This document shows, one piece after another, positions 17,071 to 26,533 of a stretch of DNA of 64,000 nt; position 1 is the first letter of the stretch; every line of letters begins with the position of its first letter. The translations under genes and the position numbers were made by a program. The DNA is taken from assembly GCF_907163265.1 (NCBI RefSeq), contig NZ_CAJQUM010000001.1, forward strand, positions 248,001 through 312,000, given 5' to 3'. Under the pieces are notes generated by a model. That model ran no database searches and was not told the origin of the DNA. It was given only the letters and a program-made list of their open reading frames with translations. The stretch is from Georgfuchsia toluolica. GTDB lineage: Bacteria; Pseudomonadota; Gammaproteobacteria; Burkholderiales; Rhodocyclaceae.

Positions 17071-18558
17071 TTACGGACAGGTGACCGCTGTGCCCGCATC
17101 TCCATCGAGCGGCGTCGTACTCGGAAACGGTTCATTTATTGCCAAATCGAAAACACAGGCAGCAGACGTGTTGAACAGTTTTGGTCCCGCCATCCCCGGC
17201 TGGTTCGTGTATCCCCACGAATTGACCGAAACGATAGGGCCATTGCCTGTCGATGTGTTCATAGGCTGCACCCAGGGGCCGCCCGATGATCCGCCAGTCA
17301 GCCCGCAGCTTGGCAGCCACCAATTGACTGTGCCTTGCGTTGTCATGTCCTCGGCACAGTACATGAATTTCGGATCCTCGCTATATGAATAGCCTAGTGC
17401 GTATGTGAAATCGGGGCTGGTGCTTCCGGTTATTCCGTCATTGACATTTACGCCGGAAAAACTGATTGTCATGGCGCCTGCCGCATTATCGAGCGCCTCG
17501 GTGGAGGACAAACTGCCTTCGTGCGCGCCTGAATCAAGGACGACGTAGAAAGCGTAATCCCAGGCAATGTTGTCGGGGAATGTCCTGCTCGTCCAGTTGT
17601 TATCGACGACTCCAAAGGAGGGAACCCAGCACCCAATTGGATCATTGGTGCAGTTGAGGTCGGTTCCGGAACCGGTCGTGCCGGCCTGGTCGGGAATGAA
17701 CATGACGTTGCGCGCGAATGCCTTGTTGACATCGTCGTAGACACAATGCGCTGCCGTGATGACTACAGAACGCCCGGATGTGGCGTCAGCTGCGACCGTG
17801 CCTGAGCACACATACCCCGTCCACGGCCCTTGGCGCTTGGAGTTGTTCGGCATTTCAAAATAGAGGCGCCCGGCCGCCATTTGAACCAGACCACCAGCGG
17901 TCCAGGGATTGCTGGTAACAGTGTCTCCACTGCCAGAGCTACCACCATTGGTGCTAACCGTGAAATTGACGATTCCAGAAGAGCCGGTATTGCCACCTTT
18001 GCGGGCTCCATCTTTAGCCTCTACCCACCAACTCCAGTTGCCGTCCGTGAAACCCTGGAGGGCAACGGTCCAGATATCAGTTCCGGCGGATTTGGTCGCC
18101 GAAAATGACTGCGCGGTTGAGCTGCCTTTGCGGATTTTGAATGTGACCGATTTGACACCGCTAACATCTGTAACCTTTGCAGAAAACGTGTAAGACGCGC
18201 CGATTGTGGCCCCTGCAGCGGGCATCATGTTGCTGATAGTCGGTGGCGTGGTGTCTCCAGCGGCAGGTTGGCCAAAAGGCGAAATAGTCTTATTGTCTGC
18301 AGACGCTTGGGCGGGTGTATCGTGGCCGTAGGGATAGAGAGTTCCGTCTGGTCGTCTCAAATAACCCAAACCCCGCGGGTCGATGACCAGGTCTCTCGGG
18401 ATTGCATTTGCCCTGCGTTCACTGGTCCAATAGTCGACGACGCGTGCTTTGCTGGCTTCGATGGCTTTCGCGTTTTGTGCTGCTGCATTGACTGAAAACA
18501 GAGCGATAGAAATCGAAATCGTCACCCATAGACCGTTCGTTATTGTCGTGATTTTCAT
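17071..18558 (-). CDS. secreted trypsin-like serine protease with Ig-like domain
   Basis: A 495-residue exported protein. The signal peptide ends at VNAAAQN (about residue 28). An Ig/PKD-like bacterial domain covers ~105-200 (DTTPPTISNMMPAAGATI ... VTDVSGVKSVTFKI). A Gly/Ser linker leads into a chymotrypsin-fold domain. The catalytic triad is visible: His in VITAAHC (~270), Asp in WDYAFYVV (~332) and Ser in GGSSGGPW (~424). Several cysteine pairs fit an extracellular enzyme. AGGGGCTGACAA precedes the ATG. Sequence around it is less GC-rich than the neighbours, and it lies between two tRNA-derived scars. Acquisition is therefore likely; substrate unknown. Confidence 0.88.
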   Translation of the reverse strand: MKITTITNGLWVTISISIALFSVNAAAQNAKAIEASKARVVDYWTSERRANAIPRDLVIDPRGLGYLRRPDGTLYPYGHDTPAQASADNKTISPFGQPAAGDTTPPTISNMMPAAGATIGASYTFSAKVTDVSGVKSVTFKIRKGSSTAQSFSATKSAGTDIWTVALQGFTDGNWSWWVEAKDGARKGGNTGSSGIVNFTVSTNGGSSGSGDTVTSNPWTAGGLVQMAAGRLYFEMPNNSKRQGPWTGYVCSGTVAADATSGRSVVITAAHCVYDDVNKAFARNVMFIPDQAGTTGSGTDLNCTNDPIGCWVPSFGVVDNNWTSRTFPDNIAWDYAFYVVLDSGAHEGSLSSTEALDNAAGAMTISFSGVNVNDGITGSTSPDFTYALGYSYSEDPKFMYCAEDMTTQGTVNWWLPSCGLTGGSSGGPWVQPMNTSTGNGPIVSVNSWGYTNQPGMAGPKLFNTSAACVFDLAINEPFPSTTPLDGDAGTAVTCP

Positions 18559-19035
18559 TTGTCAGCCCCTAATATTGACTTCTCTGCTGAAGCACAAAAG
18601 TAGACTCCTCCAAGGCGAATCACCATCACCGGCATATCGCACACAGGCTGGGTTCGATATGTCTTAATTGTGCAATACGGTGCCGGCGGTTTCTCATGGG
18701 GAGTCCCAATTGGCGATGTCATCCCAATAAGCTTCAATCCTTGATTGCTGCTCAATGAATGCGTCCGAGCGACATTGACTATAAGCGCGAGCGCTTTCCG
18801 GGCGTATGTTTTCGATACTGAAAAAGATAATCCGTTTGGCAGGGGTAGCAGACCAATTGCGTGAGCGGTTTATGCAACTGAGTGTGATCTCCGGCTCACA
18901 ATTTGCTGCTAATCGAATAGCAATTCCTGTGACTGCAGTTGGTCGATTTCTGCAGCTCAGAGCAATATAATGATCTCAACCCAGCGCCCATTAGATTCAT
19001 CATCTCGGGCGCGCCAGTGACAAAAGGGGTTCCGG
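18559..19035. other. gene-free stretch with third tRNA-Arg end (18993-19016)
   Basis: This 477-base stretch has no convincing ORF. It holds the upstream region of the protease gene and, at 18993-19016, AGATTCATCATCTCGGGCGCG-type sequence ending in GGGCGCGCCA. That matches the tail of repeat copy 2. Downstream of the CCA this copy diverges (GTGACAAAAGG) and does not carry the hairpin. Confidence 0.5.
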
Positions 19036-19404
19036 TTAAAAGAGTCTGTAGTCCCAACCGTGAATGTCGCAGATTTCCTCAGCCAGCGCATGCCACTCGG
19101 CGTTATGAACAGTGTTGCTCGTCTCGGACTTGCGGTGGCGCTGGTAAAGGTGGATCATTTCGTGCGCCATCACGCGCGCCAGGCTGCCGAAGGTAGCAAT
19201 CAGCGCACCACTCACATAGATGACATGGGTTTCTTCAGGGTGGCGGCGGGTCTTTTTCCAAGTGTAGTCGCCGCGATCCCTCCTGTTGCGGGTCACGTGG
19301 AATTCAACCTCGTCAGATTCGGGCAAGCCCCATTGCTCGAAGGGCGGCAAGGCGCGCAGGCAGTCGTACATCGCTACGAGGTGATGCGGCATGAGTTGAA
19401 TCAT
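19036..19404 (-). CDS. SprT-like zinc metallopeptidase domain protein
   Basis: A 122-residue protein containing the zinc-protease signature MAHEMIHLYQRH (HExxH near residues 80-84), followed by HNAEWHALAEEICDIHGWD, where the downstream histidine should be the third ligand. Upstream it has a beta-hairpin region (HVIYVSGALIATFGS). This is the compact SprT-like form common in phages and mobile elements, not the full SprT. Its stop lies 20 bases from a tRNA-Arg-derived scar at 18993-19016. The start ATG overlaps the stop of a small upstream ORF (ATGA at 19401-19404). Confidence 0.75.
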   Translation of the reverse strand: MIQLMPHHLVAMYDCLRALPPFEQWGLPESDEVEFHVTRNRRDRGDYTWKKTRRHPEETHVIYVSGALIATFGSLARVMAHEMIHLYQRHRKSETSNTVHNAEWHALAEEICDIHGWDYRLF

Positions 19405-19619
19405 GCGATCCTGCCTGCAGTGACAGAGTCGGGATCGATCAGCCTGTACTCGTGCTGAGCGTTAATTTGCAGCTGTTCCAGCACTGGTGATCTGGGCAGG
19501 CTGATCTGGGTGCTCCTTGTGGTCGCGAATATGCCGCTTCGAAGGGAGAATTGATAAGTCGGCTTTTGGCCGAACTGCGACCCTGACATATTTGCCAAAA
19601 GGCTTTCTGAATCGCACAA
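19401..19619 (-). CDS. uncertain small ORF upstream of the SprT-like gene
   Basis: A frame of up to 72 codons ends in ATGA overlap with the SprT-like gene, the arrangement of translationally coupled genes. Its last 25 residues (QINAQHEYRLIDPDSVTAG) look protein-like; the first half does not. It may be the 3' end of a truncated gene rather than a complete small gene. I do not recognise it. Confidence 0.3.
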   Translation of the reverse strand: MCDSESLLANMSGSQFGQKPTYQFSLRSGIFATTRSTQISLPRSPVLEQLQINAQHEYRLIDPDSVTAGRIA

Positions 19620-19662
19620 TAAAAATCAATCATACATTAAGGGTCCCCATTTTTTTACCGTG

Positions 19663-20214
19663 TCAGACCGAGTGCTTTTTCACCCATGTGACATAGCGGT
19701 CCATCCAGTCCTGGAGGAATTTTCTGCTCTCAGCACCGATGTCGCCGGCCTGGTCGAACAACCCTTCCTTGACCTGGATAAATGCTTCGGGTTGACCCAG
19801 CGTCGGCACGTCCAGGTAGGCGAGGACATTGCGCAAATGCTGCTGCGCCACTGCCGTGCCGATGGCGCCAACCGACACGCCCAGCACACCGGCAGGCTTG
19901 CCCGCCCAGGCGCTCTGGCCATAGGGACGCGAGGCATGGTCGATCGCGTTCTTGAGCACGCCAGGGATCGAACGGTTATATTCGGCCGTGACAAACAGCA
20001 GGCCCTGGGCAGCCGCGATTTCGGTCTTCAGCCGTTTGACGGACGGGGCCTGGTTCGCGTCGTCATCCTGATTGTAGAGTGGCAAGTCGCCGATCTGCAG
20101 CTGCCTGAACGAGAATTCCGGCGGCGCCAATTTCACAATGGCGCTAGCCAGCTTGCGATTGAATGAGTCGCGGCGCAGGCTGCCGACAACAACGGCAATT
20201 TCGTAATGGTTCAT
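19663..20214 (-). CDS. NAD(P)H-dependent FMN reductase (ChrR/YieF type)
   Basis: A flavodoxin-fold oxidoreductase of 183 residues, the normal size. The FMN phosphate loop is VVGSLRRDSFNRKLA near the N-terminus. The conserved TAEYNRSIPGVLKNAIDHASRP segment (given here in two parts, TAEYNRSIPG and VLKNAIDHASRP) lies around residues 76-97. Relatives reduce quinones, chromate or azo compounds and limit semiquinone stress. AGGAGATATTC precedes the ATG. It is followed upstream by remains of sodB and a ferritin-like gene, so an oxidative-stress context is plausible but inferred. Confidence 0.9.
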   Translation of the reverse strand: MNHYEIAVVVGSLRRDSFNRKLASAIVKLAPPEFSFRQLQIGDLPLYNQDDDANQAPSVKRLKTEIAAAQGLLFVTAEYNRSIPGVLKNAIDHASRPYGQSAWAGKPAGVLGVSVGAIGTAVAQQHLRNVLAYLDVPTLGQPEAFIQVKEGLFDQAGDIGAESRKFLQDWMDRYVTWVKKHSV

Positions 20215-20374
20215 GAATATCTCCTATAAGTTACAGATGAACTTGAAGCACTCTGTGCATCACCGGCAGTTCACACGCCAGCGCCCCTGGCTCGGATTCG
20301 TCCTGGACGCAACAAACAGCCATTACCGCGCGCAAGTCAACAACATGCCAACGAGTCACTGGCATCGAGACAAG

Positions 20375-20539
20375 TTAATTCAGAAACACCGTTCCTGCGA
20401 AAGCGGATCCCTTGTGATGCTTGCCATAGTGGAAACCAATCGTATTAGCGGAGATTATGGGATCCAGCGCGTTATCCGCGTAGGGCAGGGGCGGCAGGAC
20501 ATGCGGAGATGCATCTTCAAACGGGTCATTGCTCATCAT
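20375..20539 (-). pseudogene. sodB: superoxide dismutase (Fe/Mn) N-terminal stub
   Basis: A 54-codon frame reads [20 protein letters not shown] and then [20 protein letters not shown] before leaving homology after HHKG and stopping. This is the start of the Fe/Mn superoxide dismutase N-terminal domain, including the first metal-ligand histidine in the [10 protein letters not shown] helix. About 150 residues, with the other three ligands, are missing. A good ribosome binding site (AAGGAAAA) is still in front. The 160 bases beyond, up to the FMN reductase gene, hold no recognisable remainder. Confidence 0.8.
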
Positions 20540-20642
20540 TTTTCCTTCGCTGTGGTGAGGTAAAAACCTGACGGTCTACGCTTGTCAAACAAGGCGAAGC
20601 TGTCCGCTGAAAGCGGTTGTTGGATGGTTTTCCGGAAATCAT

Positions 20643-20945
20643 TTACTTCATTTTCTCGATTTCTTCTGCTACTTCTTTTGCCCCGTCGGCATAAAACTTT
20701 TCTTCATCGGGGGCAAGCTCGTAGAGCAATCGCAGAAATTCTCCAGCATGTACACGTTCCTCGTCCGCTATATCCTTGAGCACTTTAACAGCGAGCTTAT
20801 TGTCGGTTGACTCGGCAAGCTGCATGTACATCTGAACTGCCCCATATTCACCGGCCACCATGAAACGAATTACTCTGATGAGTTCCTCATTGGTGAGCTT
20901 CCTGTCGTTTGCCAACCCTGAAAAAGACGATGCGAACCCTGGCAT
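20643..20945 (-). CDS. small ferritin-like (rubrerythrin/encapsulated-ferritin type) protein
   Basis: A 100-residue two-helix ferritin-like protein. The first helix carries RFMVAGEYGAVQMYMQLAES with a ligand Glu, and the second has DIADEERVHAGEFLRLL with an ExxH pair. Family members of this length dimerise to build a four-helix di-iron site with ferroxidase or peroxidase activity. Similar domains occur inside or fused to encapsulins, but no encapsulin gene is in the window. AGGAAAGGAAAATAATC precedes the ATG. It lies next to a sodB stub. Confidence 0.82.
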   Translation of the reverse strand: MPGFASSFSGLANDRKLTNEELIRVIRFMVAGEYGAVQMYMQLAESTDNKLAVKVLKDIADEERVHAGEFLRLLYELAPDEEKFYADGAKEVAEEIEKMK

Positions 20946-21207
20946 GATTATTTTCCTTTCCTGTTTCTTCCCGGATTTGTTCTCTTCTCACGAAGGCACA
21001 AAGGACCGATTGCCGATGGCGACTTGCTCCGAGGTGAGCAGAAATGAAATCTTGGCCACGATATCCTGTTTGCCACAGAATGCTCTGTGCGCTAGCGCAC
21101 AGCGGGTTATGCGTGAATGGGGAAAATCAAACATTAATGATAGGCTGCGGGTATCTCGACCTACCCGTCGCAGCCTGCCAGCGTTGCCGATGGAAACTGG
21201 AGATGAC

Positions 21208-22271
21208 ATGAATGCACCACAGCAACTGCATGATCTGGGTCAAAGCCTCTGGCTCGACAACATTACGCGCGCGCTGCTGACGAACGGCACACTCGGCCGC
21301 TATATCAGGGAGTTTGCGGTGACTGGGCTGACCTCCAATCCCGCCATCTTCGATCAGGCCATCAAGAGTGCCGGCATGTACGACGAGGCCATTCGCAAGA
21401 AAAAATTGAAGGCAAGTCTGGAGAGGCGTTGTTCTTTGAACTGGCCCTGGAAGACCTCACCCAGGCCGCGGATTTGTTCCGTCCGATCCACGATGCCACC
21501 GCTGGCGTGGACGGCTGGGTGTCGCTGGAGGTATCTCCCTTGCTCGCAGACGATACCGCGGGCACCATCAAGGCAGCGGCGCAACTATTTGCGCGCGCGC
21601 AACGCCCCAACTTGTTCATCAAGATTCCGGGTACTGGCGCAGGCATTCCGGCGATCGAAGCATCGATCTTCGCCGGTGTGCCGATCAATGTCACGCTGCT
21701 GTTCTCGCGCGAGCACTACATCGCGGCGGCTGAAGCGTATATGCGCGGCATCGAGCGGCGTATCGCCGCTGGTCTCGATCCAAAGGTGGCTTCCGTGGCA
21801 TCGATTTTCGTCAGCCGCTGGGATGTGGCCGTCACGGACAAGGCCTCAGACCAGTTTCGCAATCGCCTCGGCATCGCCATCGCCATGCGTACCTACAAGG
21901 CCTACCGCGATCTGCTGGCGTCTCCGCGCTGGCAGAAGCTGGCCGCCTCCGGCGCACGGCCGCAACGCCTGCTATGGGCCAGCACCGGCACCAAGGATCC
22001 CGCCGCCTCGGACATCCTTTACATTCAGGCACTGGCGGCGCCCGATACCATCAACACCATGCCCGAAAAGACGCTGCTGGCCTTCGCCGAGCACGGCAAA
22101 GTGAACGATGTTTTGCCGGTTGATGAGGGTTATGCCGAGGCAGTGCTCGCGGAATTCACGCGCGAGGGCATTAACGACGAAGCGCTTGCGGCCGAACTCC
22201 AGCGCGAAGGCACCGCAGCCTTCGCCAAGTCATGGCATGATCTGATGTCCCGCATCTCCGCCAAAAGCTAA
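21208..22271 (+). pseudogene. tal: transaldolase, frameshifted at an A6 run
   Basis: Transaldolase moves a dihydroxyacetone unit between sugar phosphates in the non-oxidative pentose phosphate pathway. Codons from ATG 21208 (GGAGATGAC in front) read MNAPQQLHDLGQSLWLDNIT and GLTSNPAIFDQA. After the run AAAAAA at 21400-21405 the homology jumps to the -1 frame (GKSGEALFFELALEDLTQAA). It then continues to the stop at 22269, through the conserved LFIKIPGT (active-site Lys) and PINVTLLF. One missing A restores a continuous ~354-residue enzyme. So this is either a recent mutation, a homopolymer sequencing error or a slippage site. pgm follows 8 bases later. Confidence 0.85.
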
Positions 22272-22278
22272 ATGCCGA

Positions 22279-23955
22279 ATGGGTAACCCGACAGATGCGT
22301 CCGTAAAAGTCAGCCCCCTGGCCGGCAAACCAGCCACAGCGGCAATGCTGGTCAATGTCCCCAGACTCATCACTGCCTACTACAGCGGCATGCCCGACCC
22401 TTCGGTGCCGGCCCAGCGTGTCGCGTTCGGTACCTCCGGACACCGCGGCAGCGCGTTCGAACGCAGCTTCAACGAATGGCAGGTGCTGGCCATCAGTCAG
22501 GCTATTTGCGATTACCGCAAGCGGCAGGGCATTGGCGGCCCACTGTTCCTCGGCATTGACACGCACGCGTTGTCTGAACCGGCTTGTGTCAGCGCACTTG
22601 AAGTGCTTGCAGCCAACGAGGTGGACGTCATGCTCGCGGAGCATGACGAATACACGCCGACCCCCGTAATTTCTCACGCGATACTTACTTACAACTGCGG
22701 CCGCGACGCCGGACTGGCGGACGGCATCGTCATCACGCCTTCGCACAACCCGCCCGAGGACGGCGGCTTCAAGTACAACCCGCCCAACGGCGGACCGGCG
22801 GACAAGGACGTCACGGGATGGATCGAAGCCAGGGCCAATGCGTTTCTGGCAAGCGGCCTTCAGGGTGTCAAAAGAATGTCCTTCGAGAAAGCGTTGCATG
22901 CGACGACGACGCACAGGCACGACTTTCTCAATGCCTACGTGAGCGATCTCGACAAGGTGCTCGACTTGGAGGTGATTCGCGGCGCGAACATCAACATGGG
23001 CGTGGATCCGCTTGGCGGCGCGGGTGTTCATTACTGGGCCGCGATTGCGGAGCGCTATGGTTTGAATCTCACGGTTGTGAACCAAGTCGTCGATCCGACC
23101 TTCCGCTTCATGACGCTCGATTGGGACGGCCGGATTCGCATGGATCCCTCCTCATCCTACGCCATGCAGGGTTTGATCGAGCTAAAGGATCGCTTCGATA
23201 TCGCCTTCGCCTGCGACACCGACCACGACCGGCATGGGATCGTCACCCGCAGCGGGGGCTTGATGCCGCCCAATCATTATCTCGCAGTCGCCATCGATTA
23301 TCTGTTTCAGCATCGGCCTCAGTGGGGCAAGGCTGCGGCGATTGGCAAGACAGTAGTCAGCAGCCGGATGATCGACCGTGTCGCGGCCAGGCTCGGCCGG
23401 AAACTCTGCGAGGTGCCGGTCGGATTCAAGTGGTTTGTCGATGGCTTGCTCGACGGCTCGCTTGGCTTTGGCGGGGAAGAAAGTGCGGGTGCAACTTTCC
23501 TGCGTCTTGATGGTACGGTCTGGACGACAGACAAGGATGGAATCGTCTCGGCCTTGCTCTCGGCGGAGATCACGGCGCGTTTGGGTCGCGATCCCGGCGA
23601 AATCTACCGCGAGCTTACGCGCGAGTTCGGCGAGTGTTTCTCCGACCGGATTGATGCACCGGTGACCCCGGAGCAAAAGCGAATGCTGGCGCAACTCTCG
23701 GCACGGCAGGTGCTAAGCAGCGAACTGGCCGGAGAAAGGATATTGAGCATACTTACCCACGCACCAGGCAATGATGCTCCCATCGGCGGGTTGAAAGTGA
23801 TCGCCGAAAATGGATGGTTTGCTGCGCGCCCCTCCGGTACGGAGAATATCTACAAGATCTATGCCGAAAGCTTTCGAGGAGCTGATCATCTGCGCTGCAT
23901 CGCAGAGGAGGCGCAGATAATCGTAGACGCTGCATTGGCCGCGCCCACGCAGTAG
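22279..23955 (+). CDS. pgm: phosphoglucomutase (alpha-D-glucose-specific)
   Basis: Interconverts glucose 1-phosphate and glucose 6-phosphate, linking glycogen breakdown (glgP, next gene) to the pentose phosphate enzymes. The 558-residue product has family-typical length. It shows the [11 protein letters not shown] entry motif, the phosphoserine loop [15 protein letters not shown], the metal loop [10 protein letters not shown] and the sugar-binding FGGEESAG. The phosphate-binding [16 protein letters not shown] is near the C-terminus. It starts 8 bases after tal, in the same operon. Confidence 0.95.
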   Translation: MGNPTDASVKVSPLAGKPATAAMLVNVPRLITAYYSGMPDPSVPAQRVAFGTSGHRGSAFERSFNEWQVLAISQAICDYRKRQGIGGPLFLGIDTHALSEPACVSALEVLAANEVDVMLAEHDEYTPTPVISHAILTYNCGRDAGLADGIVITPSHNPPEDGGFKYNPPNGGPADKDVTGWIEARANAFLASGLQGVKRMSFEKALHATTTHRHDFLNAYVSDLDKVLDLEVIRGANINMGVDPLGGAGVHYWAAIAERYGLNLTVVNQVVDPTFRFMTLDWDGRIRMDPSSSYAMQGLIELKDRFDIAFACDTDHDRHGIVTRSGGLMPPNHYLAVAIDYLFQHRPQWGKAAAIGKTVVSSRMIDRVAARLGRKLCEVPVGFKWFVDGLLDGSLGFGGEESAGATFLRLDGTVWTTDKDGIVSALLSAEITARLGRDPGEIYRELTREFGECFSDRIDAPVTPEQKRMLAQLSARQVLSSELAGERILSILTHAPGNDAPIGGLKVIAENGWFAARPSGTENIYKIYAESFRGADHLRCIAEEAQIIVDAALAAPTQ

Positions 23956-23989
23956 CCGGGGATTGCGTCCATGACATGAAGGAGAGGCC

Positions 23990-26533
23990 ATGAGTGAACC
24001 AGCACAGGGCAGCCACCCGTTATACAACCTGCATCCTGCGGATGTAGAGGGATTCGATGCCCTGGTCGGGCTGGCCCTCGATATGCGATGGACATGGAGC
24101 CATGCCACCGACGAGGTCTGGCGGCAGCTGGACCCGGTATTGTGGGACCTGACGCATCACCCGTGTGATGTCCTGCAGACAGTCTCGCGGGAGAAGGTAA
24201 CGCGTGCGCTCGCCGATCCGGCTTTCCGCAACAAGGTAGACGCCCTTGTACAGTCCCAGAAACGTTCGGAGGATGCGCCCGCGTGGTTTCAGCAAGCTCA
24301 TCCGAAATCACCGCTGAACTGTGTCGCGTATTTCAGTATGGAGTTCATGTTGAGCGAGGCCCTGCCGATCTATTCGGGAGGACTGGGCAATGTCGCCGGT
24401 GACCAGCTCAAGTCTGCCAGCGATCTGGGTGTTCCGGTGGTCGGTGTGGGGCTGCTTTACCAGCAAGGCTATTTTCGTCAGGTAATTGATCGGGATGGCG
24501 TACAGCAGGCACTCTACCCGTATAACGATCCGGGACAATTGCCGATTACGCCTTTGCGCAAACCGGATGGGGAATGGTTGCGATTAGAGGTGGTGTTTCC
24601 CGGTTACTCGGTCTGGCTGCGTACCTGGCAGGTTCAGGTCGGTTGCGTGAAGCTTTACCTGCTTGACAGCAATGACCCTGCGAATTATCCGGCGCATCGT
24701 GGGATCACCAGCGAGTTGTATGGGGGCGGGCCGGAGTTGCGCTTGAAACAAGAGATGGTGCTCGGGATCGGCGGGTGGCGCTTGCTGCGCGCGCTTGGCC
24801 TCCAGCCGGAAGTCTGTCATCTCAACGAAGGCCATGCGGCCTTCGCTGTATTGGAACGCGTCCGGACTTTCATGGAGGAAACAGGTCAGCCTTTTGATGT
24901 GGCTCTGGCCGTGACAAGAGCGGGCAATCTGTTTACTACGCACACGGCGGTGGCCGTTGGCTTTGATCGTTTTGCGCCGGCCCTCATTGAACAATATCTC
25001 GGTGGCTATGCCAGGAAGCTTGGCATCAGTCTCCACGACATGCTGGCACTGGGCCGCCAGAACCCGGACGATCCGTCGGAGAGTTTCAACATGGCTTATT
25101 TGGCGATCCGCGGCAGCGGCGCGGTCAATGGCGTAAGCCGCCTGCATGGCAAGGTGAGCCGGCACCTGTTCGAGCCGCTTTTTCCTCATTGGCCGGCGGA
25201 TGAGGTACCCGTCGGTCACATCACCAACGGAGTTCACATGCCGACCTGGGACTCCGCGGCGGCGGATGATCTTTGGACGCAGGGCTGTGGCAAGGACCGC
25301 TGGCTGGGAACGACGGAAACTCTGGGGCAAGACATGCGCTGTGTCTCCGATGCCAGGCTCTGGCAATTTCGCGCCGCCGCCAGTACGGCGCTTGTCGAAT
25401 ACGCTCGCGAGCGCTTGTCCAGGTTACTGGCCGCCTCCGGCGCGTCGTCCGAAGCGGTGGCGGAGGCGGGGCAACTTTTCGATCCCACGGTATTGACCCT
25501 CGGCTTTGCACGCCGCTTCGCCGCCTACAAACGCCCCAACTTGCTGCTGTACGACCCAGAGCGGCTGCTGCGCCTGCTGACCAATCCCCAACGCCCGGTG
25601 CAACTCATCCTCGCCGGCAAGGCCCATCCGGCGGACCAAGCCGGACAGGCCTTGATTCGGCAGTGGATCCAGTTCATCCGGCGGCCCGAGGCTCGCCGCC
25701 ATGTGATCTTCCTCAGCGACTACAACATGCTTTTGAGCGAGAACCTGGTGCAGGGGGTCGATGTCTGGATCAACACGCCGCGGCGGCCCTGGGAAGCCTG
25801 TGGAACCAGCGGCATGAAGGTGCTGGTCAATGGCGGCATCAATCTGTCTGAACTGGACGGCTGGTGGGCGGAAGCCTACACACCAGACGTAGGCTGGGCG
25901 TTGGGGGACGGCCAGGAACATGGCGACGATCCGGCCTGGGATGCGGTCGAAGCCGACGCGCTCTACGACCTGCTTGAACAAAAGGTGATCCCTGAGTTTT
26001 ATAGCCGCGACGAGAATGGCATTCCCACCGCATGGGTCGCGCGGATGCGGGAAAGCATGGCGCGGTTGACGCCGCTCTTCTCCGCCAACCGCGCGGTGCG
26101 CGAATATACCGAGCAACACTACCTCCCGGCGGCCTCGGCCTATCTGGCGCGGGCTGTCAATAAAGGCGCAGCCGGCGTGACTATAGTCAATTGGCGGCGC
26201 GCGCTGGAACAAAAATGGGCCGCGTTACGCTTCGGTGAAGTGAAGATAGAGACTGCCGGCGAGCAGCACGTATTTGAGGTTCAAGTGTATCTCGATGACC
26301 TCGACCCGGAGACAGTGCGGATCGAACTGTATGCTGACGGAGTTAACGGTACTGCACCGGAGCGGGCGGAAATGAAGCGTGTGCGGCAACTGGTGGGCGC
26401 AACAAACGGCTACGCTTATCGCGCAGGCGTGCCCGCAGCGCGCCCGGCGACAGACTATACGGCGCGAGTGATACCGCACCGCGACGGCGTTGCGGTTCCC
26501 CTCGAAGCGCCCCGTATCTTGTGGCAGCGATGA
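23990..26533 (+). CDS. glgP: alpha-glucan (glycogen/maltodextrin) phosphorylase
   Basis: A GT35 PLP enzyme releasing glucose 1-phosphate from alpha-1,4-glucans. The 847 residues fit the subfamily that has an N-terminal DUF3417 domain (LHPADVEGFDALVGLALDMR ...) and lacks the long regulatory insertions of muscle-type enzymes. Seen are AYFSMEFMLSEALPIYSGGL and HLNEGHAAF. The PLP-site segment RPWEACGTSGMKVLVNGG has the Schiff-base Lys near residue 609. GAAGGAGAGGCC is an excellent ribosome binding site. Downstream of tal and pgm it completes a glycogen-to-pentose-phosphate route. Confidence 0.95.
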   Translation: MSEPAQGSHPLYNLHPADVEGFDALVGLALDMRWTWSHATDEVWRQLDPVLWDLTHHPCDVLQTVSREKVTRALADPAFRNKVDALVQSQKRSEDAPAWFQQAHPKSPLNCVAYFSMEFMLSEALPIYSGGLGNVAGDQLKSASDLGVPVVGVGLLYQQGYFRQVIDRDGVQQALYPYNDPGQLPITPLRKPDGEWLRLEVVFPGYSVWLRTWQVQVGCVKLYLLDSNDPANYPAHRGITSELYGGGPELRLKQEMVLGIGGWRLLRALGLQPEVCHLNEGHAAFAVLERVRTFMEETGQPFDVALAVTRAGNLFTTHTAVAVGFDRFAPALIEQYLGGYARKLGISLHDMLALGRQNPDDPSESFNMAYLAIRGSGAVNGVSRLHGKVSRHLFEPLFPHWPADEVPVGHITNGVHMPTWDSAAADDLWTQGCGKDRWLGTTETLGQDMRCVSDARLWQFRAAASTALVEYARERLSRLLAASGASSEAVAEAGQLFDPTVLTLGFARRFAAYKRPNLLLYDPERLLRLLTNPQRPVQLILAGKAHPADQAGQALIRQWIQFIRRPEARRHVIFLSDYNMLLSENLVQGVDVWINTPRRPWEACGTSGMKVLVNGGINLSELDGWWAEAYTPDVGWALGDGQEHGDDPAWDAVEADALYDLLEQKVIPEFYSRDENGIPTAWVARMRESMARLTPLFSANRAVREYTEQHYLPAASAYLARAVNKGAAGVTIVNWRRALEQKWAALRFGEVKIETAGEQHVFEVQVYLDDLDPETVRIELYADGVNGTAPERAEMKRVRQLVGATNGYAYRAGVPAARPATDYTARVIPHRDGVAVPLEAPRILWQR

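Noticed and set aside
20213..20563. 116-codon plus-strand frame between the FMN reductase and ferritin-like genes
   Set aside because: The opposite strand holds a clear sodB fragment and the plus-strand product has no protein-like pattern.
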